From JALOAD01 sp023228995 [NCBI: Candidatus Muiribacterium halophilum] (GTDB taxonomy: Bacteria; Muiribacteriota; Muiribacteriia; Muiribacteriales), in assembly GCA_023228995.1 (NCBI GenBank), contig JALOAD010000009.1:1-64000 (forward strand): 64,000 bases of DNA, in the 5' to 3' direction. Positions 54,132 through 62,420 of this stretch are shown piece by piece (position 1 is the first letter of the stretch; every line of letters starts with the position of its first letter). A program made the translations under genes and the position numbers. Under the pieces are notes generated by a model. The model made no database searches. It saw only the letters and a program-made list of their open reading frames with translations, and was not told the DNA's origin.

Positions 54132-55219
54132 TGAATCTTGATTTTATAACAACAGGTGAATCTCATGGAAAATGCCTTAATACAATAATTACAAATTTCC
54201 CTTCTGGAATAAAAATTAATATTAAAACTATCAACAATGAACTTGCATTAAGACAAAAAGGTTATGGTCGTGGAGATAGAATGAATATTGAAAAAGATAC
54301 AGTTGAAATTAATAGCGGAATTAACAAATCAGGATTTTCAACAGGAGCACCAATATGTCTTGAGATAAAAAATAAAGACTGGGAAAACTGGAAAGATAAA
54401 GAAGAAGATATAATTACAGCACCTAGACCTGGTCATGCAGACCTTTATGGATTAATTAAATACAATAATAATATTAGAAATGTAATTGAAAGAAGTTCTG
54501 CTAGAGAAACAGCTGCTCGTGTTGCAGCAGGTTCAATATTCAAACAATATCTTGATAATTTTGGAGTTAATATATATTCATTCACAACTGGAATAGACAA
54601 AACAGATAAAGAATTATTAAAAACAAGTTTATCTTCTAAAGAAATCTCACTTTGCAGAAATTCGAATTTCAACACTTGGAACAAAAATAAAGAAGATAAA
54701 TACAAAAGTTTAATCGATAATGCTATAAATACAAAAGATTCACTTGGTGGAAGTCTAAGAGTAATTGTTGAAGGTGTTAAACCTGGAATTGGAAGTTATA
54801 TAGATTATAAATCAAAACTTGATGCAAATATCGCATTTGCAATAACCAGCATACAATCAGTCAAAGGAATTACATTTGGAAATCCAGAATATCCGTTTTC
54901 AAAAGGAAGCCAAATGCATGATGAAATATATTGGGATAAAAACAAATATAAACATTATTCAAATAACTCAGGTGGAATTACTGGCGGAATGAGTACTGGA
55001 GAAAATATATATTTTGATGTTTTCGTCAAACCAATTCCAACACTAATGAAACCATTAAGAACAGTTGATATTAATACTAAACTTGAAGTTCCTGCAATAA
55101 AAGAAAGATCTGATGTTTGGATTGTTCCAGCTTGTGGAATAGTTTGTGAAAGCATGACAGCATTTATTATTGCAAAAGAATATTTAAAACTTTGCTCTGA
55201 AAAGTTCAATACCAAATAA
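54131..55219 (+). CDS. aroC: Chorismate synthase
   Basis: 362 aa, the standard length. FMN-dependent enzyme converting EPSP to chorismate, the last common step of aromatic amino acid synthesis. TTGESHGKCLNTII, GYGRGDRMNIEKD, PRPGHADLYGLIKY, RSSARETAARVAAGSI and GGITGGMSTGENIYFDV are the expected signatures, including the active-site histidines near residues 13 and 108. Separated by about 13 kb from aroKB and aroQ. The 3' end overlaps a small minus-strand ORF (55184-55324). Confidence 0.95.
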   Translation: MNLDFITTGESHGKCLNTIITNFPSGIKINIKTINNELALRQKGYGRGDRMNIEKDTVEINSGINKSGFSTGAPICLEIKNKDWENWKDKEEDIITAPRPGHADLYGLIKYNNNIRNVIERSSARETAARVAAGSIFKQYLDNFGVNIYSFTTGIDKTDKELLKTSLSSKEISLCRNSNFNTWNKNKEDKYKSLIDNAINTKDSLGGSLRVIVEGVKPGIGSYIDYKSKLDANIAFAITSIQSVKGITFGNPEYPFSKGSQMHDEIYWDKNKYKHYSNNSGGITGGMSTGENIYFDVFVKPIPTLMKPLRTVDINTKLEVPAIKERSDVWIVPACGIVCESMTAFIIAKEYLKLCSEKFNTK

Positions 55220-55324
55220 AACTAAACTTGTACCAATAAAAAATATAAAATCATTTTTTCCGCCATAATAATAAATAAAGATACCAATCAAAACTATAAG
55301 AATACTGATAATACCTTTTTTCAT
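55184..55324 (-). CDS. Small two-helix membrane protein (46 aa)
   Basis: MKKGIISILIVLIGIFIYYY opens a 46-aa ORF with two hydrophobic stretches separated by GGKND. Its ATG overlaps the stop of the CPBP protease gene (ATGA), a typical coupled arrangement, and its 3' end overlaps the convergent aroC by 36 bases. Probably an accessory of the protease. No family recognised. Confidence 0.55.
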   Translation of the reverse strand: MKKGIISILIVLIGIFIYYYGGKNDFIFFIGTSLVLFGIELFRAKF

Positions 55325-55950
55325 ATATTTACCTCAACAAAATAATACATAAGAACATATGAAATCGCAACTGTAAAAATATGAAATATTATAACAGTTA
55401 TAAGTTTTTCTGTTTTTGAATAAATATAAGTTACAAATAAAGACCATAAAAACAATCTTATTTGATTATTAAGATGTCCTATTGCAAAAAAAAATGATAT
55501 TATTAGAATTATTAAAAAATTATATTTTATTTTGGTTTTCAAATAATCAAAAACAATAAATCTATAAAATATCTCTTCAATTATCGGAAAAATAAGAATA
55601 TTTGAAACTATTGTAAAGATTGTAAATTTACTTCCAACATATACTAAATGAGTATAGTCTTCATTATTTCCAAAAAAATATAAAACAATCATTGTTAATA
55701 TAAAACCAGTAAAATAAACGCCAAAAATTAGTTTTATACCTAACCATATATTTTCTTTTATTAAAGGGAATTCAAATTTAATTTTATTTTTAATTTCATT
55801 TCTAAAGAAATAAAATAATATAAAGGCAAAAACAAATCCCAAGATATATCTCGGGATTTGTGATAAACCTATTCTAACTAATATAATATAAGATAAATAA
55901 AATAAAATGATTATCAATAAATTTAAAAAATCTTTTCTTTTTAAACTCAT
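55321..55950 (-). CDS. CPBP-family intramembrane metalloprotease
   Basis: 209 aa with about six membrane helices. IIEEIFYRFIVFDYL (Glu125, Glu126, Arg130), FFFAIGH (His159) and IIFHIF (His190) are the EExxxR, FxxxH and third motif of the CAAX/Abi (Rce1-like) family. Bacterial members process or protect against peptides, or act in signalling. The start codon lies four bases after the stop of a frameshifted gene, with no separate Shine-Dalgarno site, suggesting that its expression was built to be coupled to that gene. Confidence 0.82.
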   Translation of the reverse strand: MSLKRKDFLNLLIIILFYLSYIILVRIGLSQIPRYILGFVFAFILFYFFRNEIKNKIKFEFPLIKENIWLGIKLIFGVYFTGFILTMIVLYFFGNNEDYTHLVYVGSKFTIFTIVSNILIFPIIEEIFYRFIVFDYLKTKIKYNFLIILIISFFFAIGHLNNQIRLFLWSLFVTYIYSKTEKLITVIIFHIFTVAISYVLMYYFVEVNI

Positions 55951-55954
55951 AATA

Positions 55955-56408
55955 CTATTTAATTACTTCTAAAAATTTTACTCCTCTATAATCATTATCA
56001 GCAGATGGATTATATGCTCCATCCGGTGGAGTTTCATTATCTGAATCATAACATACTACTTCTTTAACAAGTGTTTTTACATTATTAATTGTTCCATCAG
56101 ATAAAATAATTGGACTAAATATCCATCTAAAAATAGTTGAACAGATAAGTGTTAATTCTTTTATTTATTATAATATCAATAATTCTCGTTGAATTTTTCT
56201 CATAAAATACTATACCTTGAGAGGAAATCAAACAATCACACTCCTTAAGTAAATTAGATTGATATTTTTCAGAATTGTTCATAACAAACTCCTGAATAAG
56301 GTCATTATTAATTATCAAAGCTAAATCAGTAAAACTCAATTCCGAATTTCCAAAACTAGTAATTGAAACTGCAAAAATAAATAAAAAACTTAACAACATT
56401 TTTTTCAT
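55955..56408 (-). pseudogene. Secreted small protein gene with a single-base frameshift
   Basis: Reading from the ATG at 56408 gives a signal peptide (MKKMLLSFLFIFAVSITSFG) and a 93-aa frame that stops at 56127. Skipping one base in the AAAA of AATAAATAAAAG (about 56162) opens the other frame, NKELTLICSTIFRWIFSPII..., to a stop at 55955, giving a protein of about 150 aa whose end abuts the CPBP start. The gene is therefore either broken, mis-sequenced by one base, or frameshifted in translation. Function unknown; the C-terminal part has polar, turn-rich sequence (CYDSDNETPPDGAYNP). Confidence 0.55.
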
Positions 56409-56412
56409 AAAT

Positions 56413-56436
56413 CCTCCATATTTTTATAATATGGAG
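56413..56436 (-). promoter_or_regulatory. Hairpin that hides the ribosome binding site
   Basis: In the mRNA, CTCCATATT and AATATGGAG form a perfect 9-bp stem with a five-base loop just before the ATG at 56408. The GGAGG Shine-Dalgarno site is inside the stem. An RNA thermometer or a ligand-dependent switch are possible readings. Confidence 0.5.
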
Positions 56437-56444
56437 TTATTATA

Positions 56445-56465
56445 TTATTATTATTATTATTATTA
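56445..56465. repeat. (TTA)7 trinucleotide tract
   Basis: Seven perfect TTA units upstream of the frameshifted gene, likely within its promoter or leader. Length variation could change promoter spacing. Confidence 0.7.
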
Positions 56466-56519
56466 GTCAAATTAAAATAAAAAAAAGAATATAAACCAAT
56501 TACGACAAGTGTTTTGAAA

Positions 56520-56720
56520 CTATGTAATGCAATGAATAAGTATTCTCGCAGGAATAGACGGTCTTCCTCTTCTTTTTTTATTAGGTATATATATTCCATA
56601 TTCTACAAGCATTTTTTCTATATTTTTAAAAGGTCTTATTCTTTTCCATTTTCTGTAAAAGAAAATGAGGAATCTTAACTGCACTTTTTTGAGGAAGTTT
56701 AAGTTGACATTTATATCCAT
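56520..56720 (-). pseudogene. Possible transposase N-terminal remnant
   Basis: A 66-codon frame ending ...NKKRRGRPSIPARILIHCIT. The RGRPSIPxRxLI segment resembles the N-terminal region (DUF772-like) of IS4/IS5/IS1182-type transposases. It then stops, with nothing recognisable after it. It starts inside a block of direct repeats. Low-confidence remnant. Confidence 0.4.
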
Positions 56721-56787
56721 ATACCGTTCTTATACTCTTTACATACTCACATACCGTTCTTATACGCTCCATATACCGTTATTATAC
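56717..56787. repeat. Three direct repeats of ATACCGTTCTTATAC
   Basis: Copies near 56720, 56751 and 56772 (the last with one base changed), spaced about 31 and 21 bases. The minus strand reads GTATAAGAACGGTAT, sharing AGTATAAG with the leaders of endonuclease paralogues 1 and 3. Confidence 0.6.
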
Positions 56788-56801
56788 TATTTTTTATACA
56801 G

Positions 56802-56828
56802 ATCCCGGCCCAGAAATTTAACCGGAAT
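56802..56828. repeat. REP-like palindrome, divergent copy
   Basis: ATCCCGG ... CCGGAAT, one mismatch in the stem. Same family as 25985-26010 and 32397-32512. The following bases to about 56966 contain AT-rich TTAATTATTAA units and TTTCAC repeats (inverse of GTGAA units at 25890-25925). Confidence 0.55.
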
Positions 56829-57038
56829 GACAAAGATTTCCATCTCTTATACATCTTCTCTAATTATTTATTCTTAATTTTTAATTATTAATTTTTAATT
56901 ATTAATTAATTCTATAATTCAACATTGTTTTTTCCTATTTCACCATTTCACTATTCACCGTTTCACAACTTCTAGTTCTTCGTGCTATATCTAAATTTCA
57001 TATTAGCTTGTTTTTGTATAATGTGTTATAATAGATAT

Positions 57039-57308
57039 ATGGGTATAATATTATGTATAACACATATTGTGCAATATTTAATCCATGTAGTCAGTGGAGA
57101 TATTTCTATTTTATCCTTAAAAACCATAGAAAATTTAGGATTTTTTAATTCTTTAATAGCTTATTGTAAAAAAGATTTTTCACTTAAAGGATGTTTATAT
57201 TCAGAAAATCTAACTTTTTTTATTATAATTCTTGTGATTTTCATAATTGGATTTTTTATGCTTCGTATTGGTGAAAGAGATAAAAAAAATGAAAATCAGG
57301 AAAAATAA
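57039..57308 (+). CDS. Small membrane protein, unknown function
   Basis: 89 aa from the ATG at 57039 (MGIILCITHIVQYL...). Two hydrophobic segments at the ends and three cysteines between. An extended -10 box (TGTTATAAT, ending 57033) lies five bases before this ATG, so a longer reading from a GTG at 56982 would include the promoter and is unlikely; the message would be leaderless. A 10-bp stem-loop overlaps its stop codon. No family recognised. Confidence 0.5.
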   Translation: MGIILCITHIVQYLIHVVSGDISILSLKTIENLGFFNSLIAYCKKDFSLKGCLYSENLTFFIIILVIFIIGFFMLRIGERDKKNENQEK

Positions 57309-57323
57309 ATAAATTTCCTGATT
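57294..57323. terminator. Stem-loop at the end of the 89-aa gene
   Basis: AATCAGGAAA and TTTCCTGATT, a perfect 10-bp stem with a 10-base loop that contains the stop codon region. No T run follows on the plus strand; on either strand termination would be weak. Confidence 0.45.
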
Positions 57324-57351
57324 AATCATTTTAATTAACATAAAATAATGC

Positions 57352-57510
57352 TTAGTAATTTAAAGGCAAAAATTCTTCATTGACTTCTGCGTAAAAAGAG
57401 TTTGATTCTTCAATACAATTGTTACATTCAGAAACATAGTCGTTATTATCTTCATAAAAATAAGGTTTACTTATTGTTATTTCGTTTTCTAGTAACGGGT
57501 ATGATGTCAT
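57352..57510 (-). CDS. Small acidic protein with a CNNC motif (52 aa)
   Basis: MTSYPLLENEITISKPYFYE begins a 52-aa ORF with GGAGG nine bases before the ATG. The protein is strongly acidic and has one CxxC pair (ECNNCIEE), which might bind metal or undergo redox change. It is followed by the ecfA gene region in the same direction. No family recognised; the excellent ribosome binding site is the main support. Confidence 0.55.
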   Translation of the reverse strand: MTSYPLLENEITISKPYFYEDNNDYVSECNNCIEESNSFYAEVNEEFLPLNY

Positions 57511-57616
57511 ATACTAAATCCTCCTATCAAATTCATACCCCAGAGAACATTTATACTCAATAATATTTTAAGTGATATTTTTAATATAGTCAAGGAGTTT
57601 TAATACAGAAGCTGTT

Positions 57617-58450
57617 TTAGAGAGTTAATATACCAGTAGTCGGTAAAATGTTTTTTTGCATTATATCGATTATTTCTTCTTTATTTAAAGTATTTATATT
57701 GTATTTTATAGCAAATTTAAGATGATCTGGAATTTGCTGAAAATTAATGTTATTTCTTAAATCAACATCTTTTAAAAAATCAATAGGTCTCTTTTTAGCA
57801 ACAATCTCACCTTCATGAAGAATAATTATTTCATCTGCTAAAACTATTTCTTCAGCATCATGAGATATAAGAATTATAGTTTTACCAGCTTTATGAAGTT
57901 TTTTTATACTATTAATAACTTCTCTTCTTCCATTATAATCAAGCATACTTGTTGGTTCATCGAATATAATATAATCAGGTTCCATAACAACTACCGAAGC
58001 AATAGCAAGCCTTTGTTTTTGTCCACCCGAAAGATTATGTGGAGGTCTTTTTCTCATATCATTCAATTCAACAAACTCGAGAATTTCTGTAACTTTTCTA
58101 TGCATTTCATCATAAGGTATACCAAGATTTTCAAGAGCAAATGCTACTTCGTTTTCTACTATTGTTGATACTATCTGATTTTCAGGATTTTGAAATATAT
58201 AACCGACTTTTTGTCTAATTTCAATGAAATTTTGAGGTAAAACTTCTAATCCATCGATGTATATTTTACCTTCAAAAGGATGTATAAGACCATTAATTAA
58301 TCTTGCTAATGTTGATTTACCAGAGCCATTTGAACCTATAAGAGAGTAGAATTTACCTTTTTCAAATCTTATATCAATATTATGTAAAACCCGGTTATGA
58401 TTTTTTTCACAACCGGGGTATGTAAAACAAACTTTATGAAACTCAATCAT
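57617..58450 (-). CDS. ecfA: Energy-coupling factor transporter ATPase
   Basis: 277 aa ABC ATPase (CbiO/EcfA type). Walker A GSNGSGKSTLARLI, Q-loop YIFQNPENQI, signature LSGGQKQRLAIAS, Walker B YIIFDEPTSMLD, H-loop ISHDAEEI. It powers ECF-type vitamin or metal uptake together with an EcfT protein and substrate-binding S components, none of which is in the window. Starts two bases after the rplQ stop. The rplQ-ecfA order is common in Firmicutes and related groups. Confidence 0.9.
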   Translation of the reverse strand: MIEFHKVCFTYPGCEKNHNRVLHNIDIRFEKGKFYSLIGSNGSGKSTLARLINGLIHPFEGKIYIDGLEVLPQNFIEIRQKVGYIFQNPENQIVSTIVENEVAFALENLGIPYDEMHRKVTEILEFVELNDMRKRPPHNLSGGQKQRLAIASVVVMEPDYIIFDEPTSMLDYNGRREVINSIKKLHKAGKTIILISHDAEEIVLADEIIILHEGEIVAKKRPIDFLKDVDLRNNINFQQIPDHLKFAIKYNINTLNKEEIIDIMQKNILPTTGILTL

Positions 58451-58452
58451 GC

Positions 58453-58803
58453 TTAGACAAGTTCGATGATTGACATCATCGCATTGTCACCACGTCTTTC
58501 ACCAAGCTTATAAATTCTAGTGTATCCACCAGGTCTTTCTTTATATTTTGGTGCAACTTCATTGAAAAGTTTTGTTACTATATCTGTTTTATAAATATAT
58601 CTAGCAACTCTTCTTCTATTATTGAAGTTATCTTCTCTAGCCATGGTTATGATTTTTTCAACAACACTCTTAAGTTCTTTAGCTTTTGTAAGTGTAGTTT
58701 TAATCTTACCATTCTCAATAAGAGAAGTTGAAAGGTTTCTTAAAAGAGCATCTCTGTGCGCTTTGTTTCTACCAAGCGCCTTATAACCTTCTCTATGTCT
58801 CAT
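58453..58803 (-). CDS. rplQ: 50S ribosomal protein L17
   Basis: 116 aa, the normal short bacterial form. RHREGYKALGRNKAHRDALLRNLSTSLI is the conserved N-terminal rRNA-binding region and YTRIYKLGERRGDNAMMSIIEL the conserved end. Follows rpoA by 17 bases. Confidence 0.97.
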   Translation of the reverse strand: MRHREGYKALGRNKAHRDALLRNLSTSLIENGKIKTTLTKAKELKSVVEKIITMAREDNFNNRRRVARYIYKTDIVTKLFNEVAPKYKERPGGYTRIYKLGERRGDNAMMSIIELV

Positions 58804-58820
58804 GTTAATCCTCCGCTAAA

Positions 58821-59816
58821 TTATTCCATATCCTCATCAGTCTGGCTATCATCATCTAAATTATCATAAACTTCATCGACAATACCTTCACCTTTCAGTG
58901 CAAGTCCAAGCTCTCCGAGTTTCTGTCGTATTTCGACAAGTGATTTTTTACCAAAATTCTTAATTTCCATCAATTCCTGAGAAGAATATTTTGCAAGATC
59001 TCCAACTGACTTAACATCAACATATTTAAGACAATTTCTTGATCTTACAGAAAGATTCAATTCAGTAACAGGCAATGCTGTTTTATCAATACTTGCAATT
59101 TCTTCAGGTTCACTTTTTAATTCTTCAATATAATCAGTGAAATTCCCAAAAATTTCAGTATATTCATAAAGAGTTGAAAGAGCTTCTTTTAAAGCCTGAT
59201 CTGTTTCAATGCTTCCATTGGCCCAGACATCCATAATAAGTCTTTCAAAAATATTACCTTCATCATCTACAACTTTTTCTGATGTATAACCAACTTTTTT
59301 AACAGGAGTAAAATTAGTATCAACAATTATTTCGCCAATAACTTCTTTATATTCCTGATTTTCATCAATAGTTATATATCCATCACCTAAAACAATGTCA
59401 AGATCAAGGTTTAGAGTACCACCTGCATTGACAGTTGCTATATATTCATCAGGATTTATAACTCTCAAAGTGTTAATCTCAGGTATGTCTTTTGCATATA
59501 CTTTACATGGTCCAGTCTTTTCAACTCTAACGGTAACATTTTCTTCCTTAAGTGAAAAAACTACTTTTTTAAGATTCATGATGATTTCCTGAACATCTTC
59601 AACAACTTCGTCGATTATAGAAAACTCATGAAGCGCTTCATCAAACTTAATTTTTAATATAGCAGCTCCTGGAACTGTAAACATCATCATTCTTCTAATT
59701 GCATTACCAAATATTCTTCCACTTCCTACAGGAATAGGTTCAAAAATAAATCTTCCATATTCTGTAGTAGGAATGTTTTTATCTCTAACAAAAGTAAGGT
59801 TACCGAAATAATTCAT
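58821..59816 (-). CDS. rpoA: RNA polymerase alpha subunit
   Basis: 331 aa. N-terminal dimerisation domain (GRFIFEPIPVGSGRIFGNAIRRMMMFTVPGAA region, EFSIIDEVVEDVQEIIMNLK) and C-terminal domain (LNLSVRSRNCLKYVDVKSVG, NFGKKSLVEIRQKL) that contacts UP elements and activators. An acidic tail of about 15 residues closes the protein. Sits between rpsD and rplQ as in the classic alpha operon. Confidence 0.97.
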   Translation of the reverse strand: MNYFGNLTFVRDKNIPTTEYGRFIFEPIPVGSGRIFGNAIRRMMMFTVPGAAILKIKFDEALHEFSIIDEVVEDVQEIIMNLKKVVFSLKEENVTVRVEKTGPCKVYAKDIPEINTLRVINPDEYIATVNAGGTLNLDLDIVLGDGYITIDENQEYKEVIGEIIVDTNFTPVKKVGYTSEKVVDDEGNIFERLIMDVWANGSIETDQALKEALSTLYEYTEIFGNFTDYIEELKSEPEEIASIDKTALPVTELNLSVRSRNCLKYVDVKSVGDLAKYSSQELMEIKNFGKKSLVEIRQKLGELGLALKGEGIVDEVYDNLDDDSQTDEDME

Positions 59817-59831
59817 TTACCCTCCAAAAAA

Positions 59832-60458
59832 TTATCTTGAATAAAATTCAACTATCAGCTGTTCATTAATTGAACTATCAAGCTGATGTCTTTCAGGTAA
59901 AACTCTGAAAGTTCCTTTTCTTTCCTGTGAATTAAATTCCATCCATTCAGGACAAGGTCTGCTTGAATCAGAATCAAGTATTTCTTTGATTCTAGGAAGC
60001 TGTTTTGATTTTTCTTTAATTTCAACTATATCTCCAGATTTAAGAAGATATGAAGGGATATTAACCTTTCTTCCATTTACTGTAATGTGTCCATGTAAAA
60101 CCCACTGTCTTGCTTCAGTTCTTGAAGACAAAACACCCATTCTATAAACAACATTATCAAGTCTTCTTTCAAGAAGTTGTAACAAGATTTCACCTGTAAC
60201 ACCTTTAATCTGTGAAGCTTTTTCATAATAAAGGTAAAACTGTTTTTCTAAAATACCATATATATTTTTGACTTTCTGTTTTTCTTTTAACTGAACGCCA
60301 TAATCAGATATTTTTGATCTTCTTTTCCCATGAATTCCTGGTTTACAATTTCTTTTTACAACACCACATTTTTCACTATAGCATCTATCGCCTTTAAGAA
60401 ACAGTTTTGTGCCTTGATCTCTACACAGTCTGCATGAAGGTCCATTGTATCTAGCCAT
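59832..60458 (-). CDS. rpsD: 30S ribosomal protein S4
   Basis: 208 aa. The N-terminus has the zinc-binding cysteines (SCRLCRDQG ... CYSEKCGVVKRNC), that is, the C+ form. The S4 RNA-binding domain follows (RRLDNVVYRMGVLSSRTEARQWVLHGHITVNG). S4 often represses its own operon. Confidence 0.97.
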   Translation of the reverse strand: MARYNGPSCRLCRDQGTKLFLKGDRCYSEKCGVVKRNCKPGIHGKRRSKISDYGVQLKEKQKVKNIYGILEKQFYLYYEKASQIKGVTGEILLQLLERRLDNVVYRMGVLSSRTEARQWVLHGHITVNGRKVNIPSYLLKSGDIVEIKEKSKQLPRIKEILDSDSSRPCPEWMEFNSQERKGTFRVLPERHQLDSSINEQLIVEFYSR

Positions 60459-60473
60459 TCTATATAATCCTCC

Positions 60474-60860
60474 TTAACCTCTTCTTCTCTTTGGTGGTCT
60501 ACAACCGTTATGAGGAACCGGAGTCACATCTTTAATAACTTTGATTTTAACTCCTGCTGCTTCAACAGCTCTAATAGCTGATTCTCTACCAGCTCCAGGA
60601 CCTTTTACAAAAACTTCTGCTTCTCTAAGACTAAAAAGAGTCTTTGCTTTTTCAACAGCAGTCTGTGATGCAATCTGAGCAGCGTATGGAGTAGACTTTC
60701 TAGCTCCTCTAAAACCCAGTCCACCTGCAGCAGCCCAGCAAAGAGCGTTACCTTTTTTGTCTGTTATAGTAACAATTGTGTTATTAAAAGTAGCCTGGAT
60801 ATGTACTATTCCAGAATCAACATTTTTCTTTTCTCTTTTTTTTCCGCGTGCCTTTGCCAT
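60474..60860 (-). CDS. rpsK: 30S ribosomal protein S11
   Basis: 128 aa. [43 protein letters not shown] and the C-terminal [17 protein letters not shown] tail are all conserved. Located between rpsM and rpsD. Confidence 0.98.
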   Translation of the reverse strand: MAKARGKKREKKNVDSGIVHIQATFNNTIVTITDKKGNALCWAAAGGLGFRGARKSTPYAAQIASQTAVEKAKTLFSLREAEVFVKGPGAGRESAIRAVEAAGVKIKVIKDVTPVPHNGCRPPKRRRG

Positions 60861-60882
60861 GCGTCTTTACTCCTTTTCCAAG

Positions 60883-61257
60883 TTATTTCTTCTTAACTAT
60901 ACCAACTGTTTTTTTACCGCCACCTTTTCTGGTTCTAGAATTATTCTTAGTGTTCTGTCCTCTACAAGGAAGACCTCTTCTATGTCTCATTCCACGGTAA
61001 CAGTTAATTTCGATAAGATTTTTAATATCCATTGTGACCTTTCTTCTAAGATCACCTTCAACTGTAACATTGTTATTAATATAATTAGTTAAATCTCTAA
61101 TCTGTTCTTCTGTAAGATCTTTAATTCTAACATCAGGGCTAATACCTGTATCAGAAAGAATCTTTCTAGAAGTAGTCAAACCTATACCGAAAATATATGT
61201 AAGACCATATTCAATTCTTTTTGTTTTCGGTAAATCAACACCAGCAATACGAGCCAT
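60883..61257 (-). CDS. rpsM: 30S ribosomal protein S13
   Basis: 124 aa. [26 protein letters not shown] at the start, then [20 protein letters not shown] and a lysine-rich tail that contacts tRNA in the P site. Directly follows rpmJ. Confidence 0.98.
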   Translation of the reverse strand: MARIAGVDLPKTKRIEYGLTYIFGIGLTTSRKILSDTGISPDVRIKDLTEEQIRDLTNYINNNVTVEGDLRRKVTMDIKNLIEINCYRGMRHRRGLPCRGQNTKNNSRTRKGGGKKTVGIVKKK

Positions 61258-61272
61258 TAAATCCTCCTCTTA

Positions 61273-61386
61273 TTAACCCTGTTTCTGTTTGTGTTTAGCT
61301 ATCTGGCAGATAACCATAACACGGCCATTTCTTTTGATAATTTTACATTTTTGACATATTTTTTTTACTGATGATCTAACTTTCAT
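61273..61386 (-). CDS. rpmJ: 50S ribosomal protein L36
   Basis: 37 aa ([20 protein letters not shown]...). The zinc ribbon Cys11, Cys14, Cys27 and His32 is complete, that is, the C+ form. AAAGGGG precedes the ATG. First gene of the ribosomal operon in this window; infA is not next to it. Confidence 0.97.
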   Translation of the reverse strand: MKVRSSVKKICQKCKIIKRNGRVMVICQIAKHKQKQG

Positions 61387-61640
61387 AGTCATCCCCTTTC
61401 TTGTGACATAATTTAATTATTGTGATATTTTAACGATACTGTATAACATCAGATAAGTAAGATATAACATAAAAGCTATATTGCCGCGATACTTAATTGA
61501 TGCTACACCGGTTCGTAACCGATATCAACACATCTATATTTCAATGTGGTAATAATTTAGCACACTATACAACAATAAATCAAACTTTTTTTTGACCAGT
61601 GACCTGTTTTGAAAAAAATTAAATATATTTTAAAGAAAAT
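61387..61640. other. Leader region of the ribosomal operon
   Basis: No gene. A possible minus-strand promoter TTGATT-18-TAAATT (61554-61583) would give a leader of about 160 bases that includes a CGGTT-ACG-AACCG hairpin (61508-61520). It may be a site of ribosomal protein feedback, but no known leader motif is recognised. Confidence 0.35.
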
Positions 61641-62108
61641 TTACAAATATTTTAAAGAAAATTTATGTATATTAACTAAAATAAGCAAAAATTTTTCTTT
61701 GTTTTCAAAAATCAGGTTAAGAGCAGAAATATTTTCTTCTTGGATTTTAGAATATTCATGAGACAAAATATTTCTCAATCTTCTCATTTCAAACCAAAAA
61801 TTTGACTCTAAGATTTCTAACTTTTCAAATCTATTAACAATATCAATAAAAGGTATTTCCTTTGATTCTTCTCCAATAAGCTCAAGAAGATAAGGGAAAA
61901 GTTTTCTTCCCATAGAATCTTGTAATTTGGTAAAACGATATATAAATTGATCAAAAAAAGAAACATCCTCATCAGAAATATTATTGTAATTTTTTATATT
62001 TAAAGGAAAAAATCCTTTAATTTTGTCACATGCGAATAAAAATCTATCTCTATGAATTTTACATTCATCATAAGTATTTAAATATTTAATAGTTTTATAA
62101 TTTTTCAT
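61641..62108 (-). CDS. HEPN-domain toxin (HepT-like)
   Basis: 155 aa, all helical. RNILSHEY (Arg112, His117, Tyr119) matches the RX4HXY motif of HepT toxins: Arg and His form the ribonuclease site and the Tyr is the residue AMPylated by MntA in the type VII system. Overlaps the nucleotidyltransferase gene by 4 bases (ATGA). Sits directly upstream of the ribosomal operon in the same direction. Confidence 0.8.
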   Translation of the reverse strand: MKNYKTIKYLNTYDECKIHRDRFLFACDKIKGFFPLNIKNYNNISDEDVSFFDQFIYRFTKLQDSMGRKLFPYLLELIGEESKEIPFIDIVNRFEKLEILESNFWFEMRRLRNILSHEYSKIQEENISALNLIFENKEKFLLILVNIHKFSLKYL

Positions 62109-62413
62109 AATTTAACTCCTGTGTTTTCCGCATGTTTATATATACTAAGATTTTCATCATAATCAATCGGTTTTACAACAAGATCTATTTTTCTTTCACC
62201 TAAATTTTTTTCAATATCAGCAAGAATATTTAATTTAAATTTCAACAAATCTATTTTTACAACATTGCTTTTTACAAAAACATCAATATCTCCACCTTTT
62301 TTAGATAAATCTATCCTACTTCCAAAAATATATATTTCAGCTTTTTCATCATACTTTAAGATTGATTCTTTTATACAGTTAATTTCAAAATCATTTAATC
62401 TAAGCTTTTTCAT
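62105..62413 (-). CDS. Nucleotidyltransferase antitoxin (MntA-like)
   Basis: 102 aa minimal nucleotidyltransferase. GSRIDLSKKGGDIDVFV (Gly31-Ser32, Asp42 and Asp44) is the GS...DxD active site, with a third acidic residue in KIDLVV. Expected to AMPylate and silence the HEPN toxin encoded next. Promoter TTGTCT-17-TATATT (62421-62449) ends seven bases before the ATG with no Shine-Dalgarno site, so the message is probably leaderless. Confidence 0.82.
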   Translation of the reverse strand: MKKLRLNDFEINCIKESILKYDEKAEIYIFGSRIDLSKKGGDIDVFVKSNVVKIDLLKFKLNILADIEKNLGERKIDLVVKPIDYDENLSIYKHAENTGVKL

Positions 62414-62420
62414 AATAAAA

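Noticed and set aside
55835-55862. Palindrome AAATCCC...GGGATTT
   Set aside because: Lies inside the CPBP coding region and encodes conserved-looking residues, so it is probably chance.
56405-56599. 64-codon minus-strand ORF with a poly-Asn run
   Set aside because: The Asn run is the TTA tract read in frame, and it overlaps a better frame; no ribosome binding site.
56717-56787. Short direct repeats considered as a CRISPR remnant
   Set aside because: Repeat length is only 15 bp, intervals differ (about 31 and 21), and there are no cas genes.
61500-61525. Possible tRNA-like T-arm (CCGGTTCGTAACCG)
   Set aside because: No acceptor or anticodon stems around it; only an isolated small hairpin in the leader of rpmJ.
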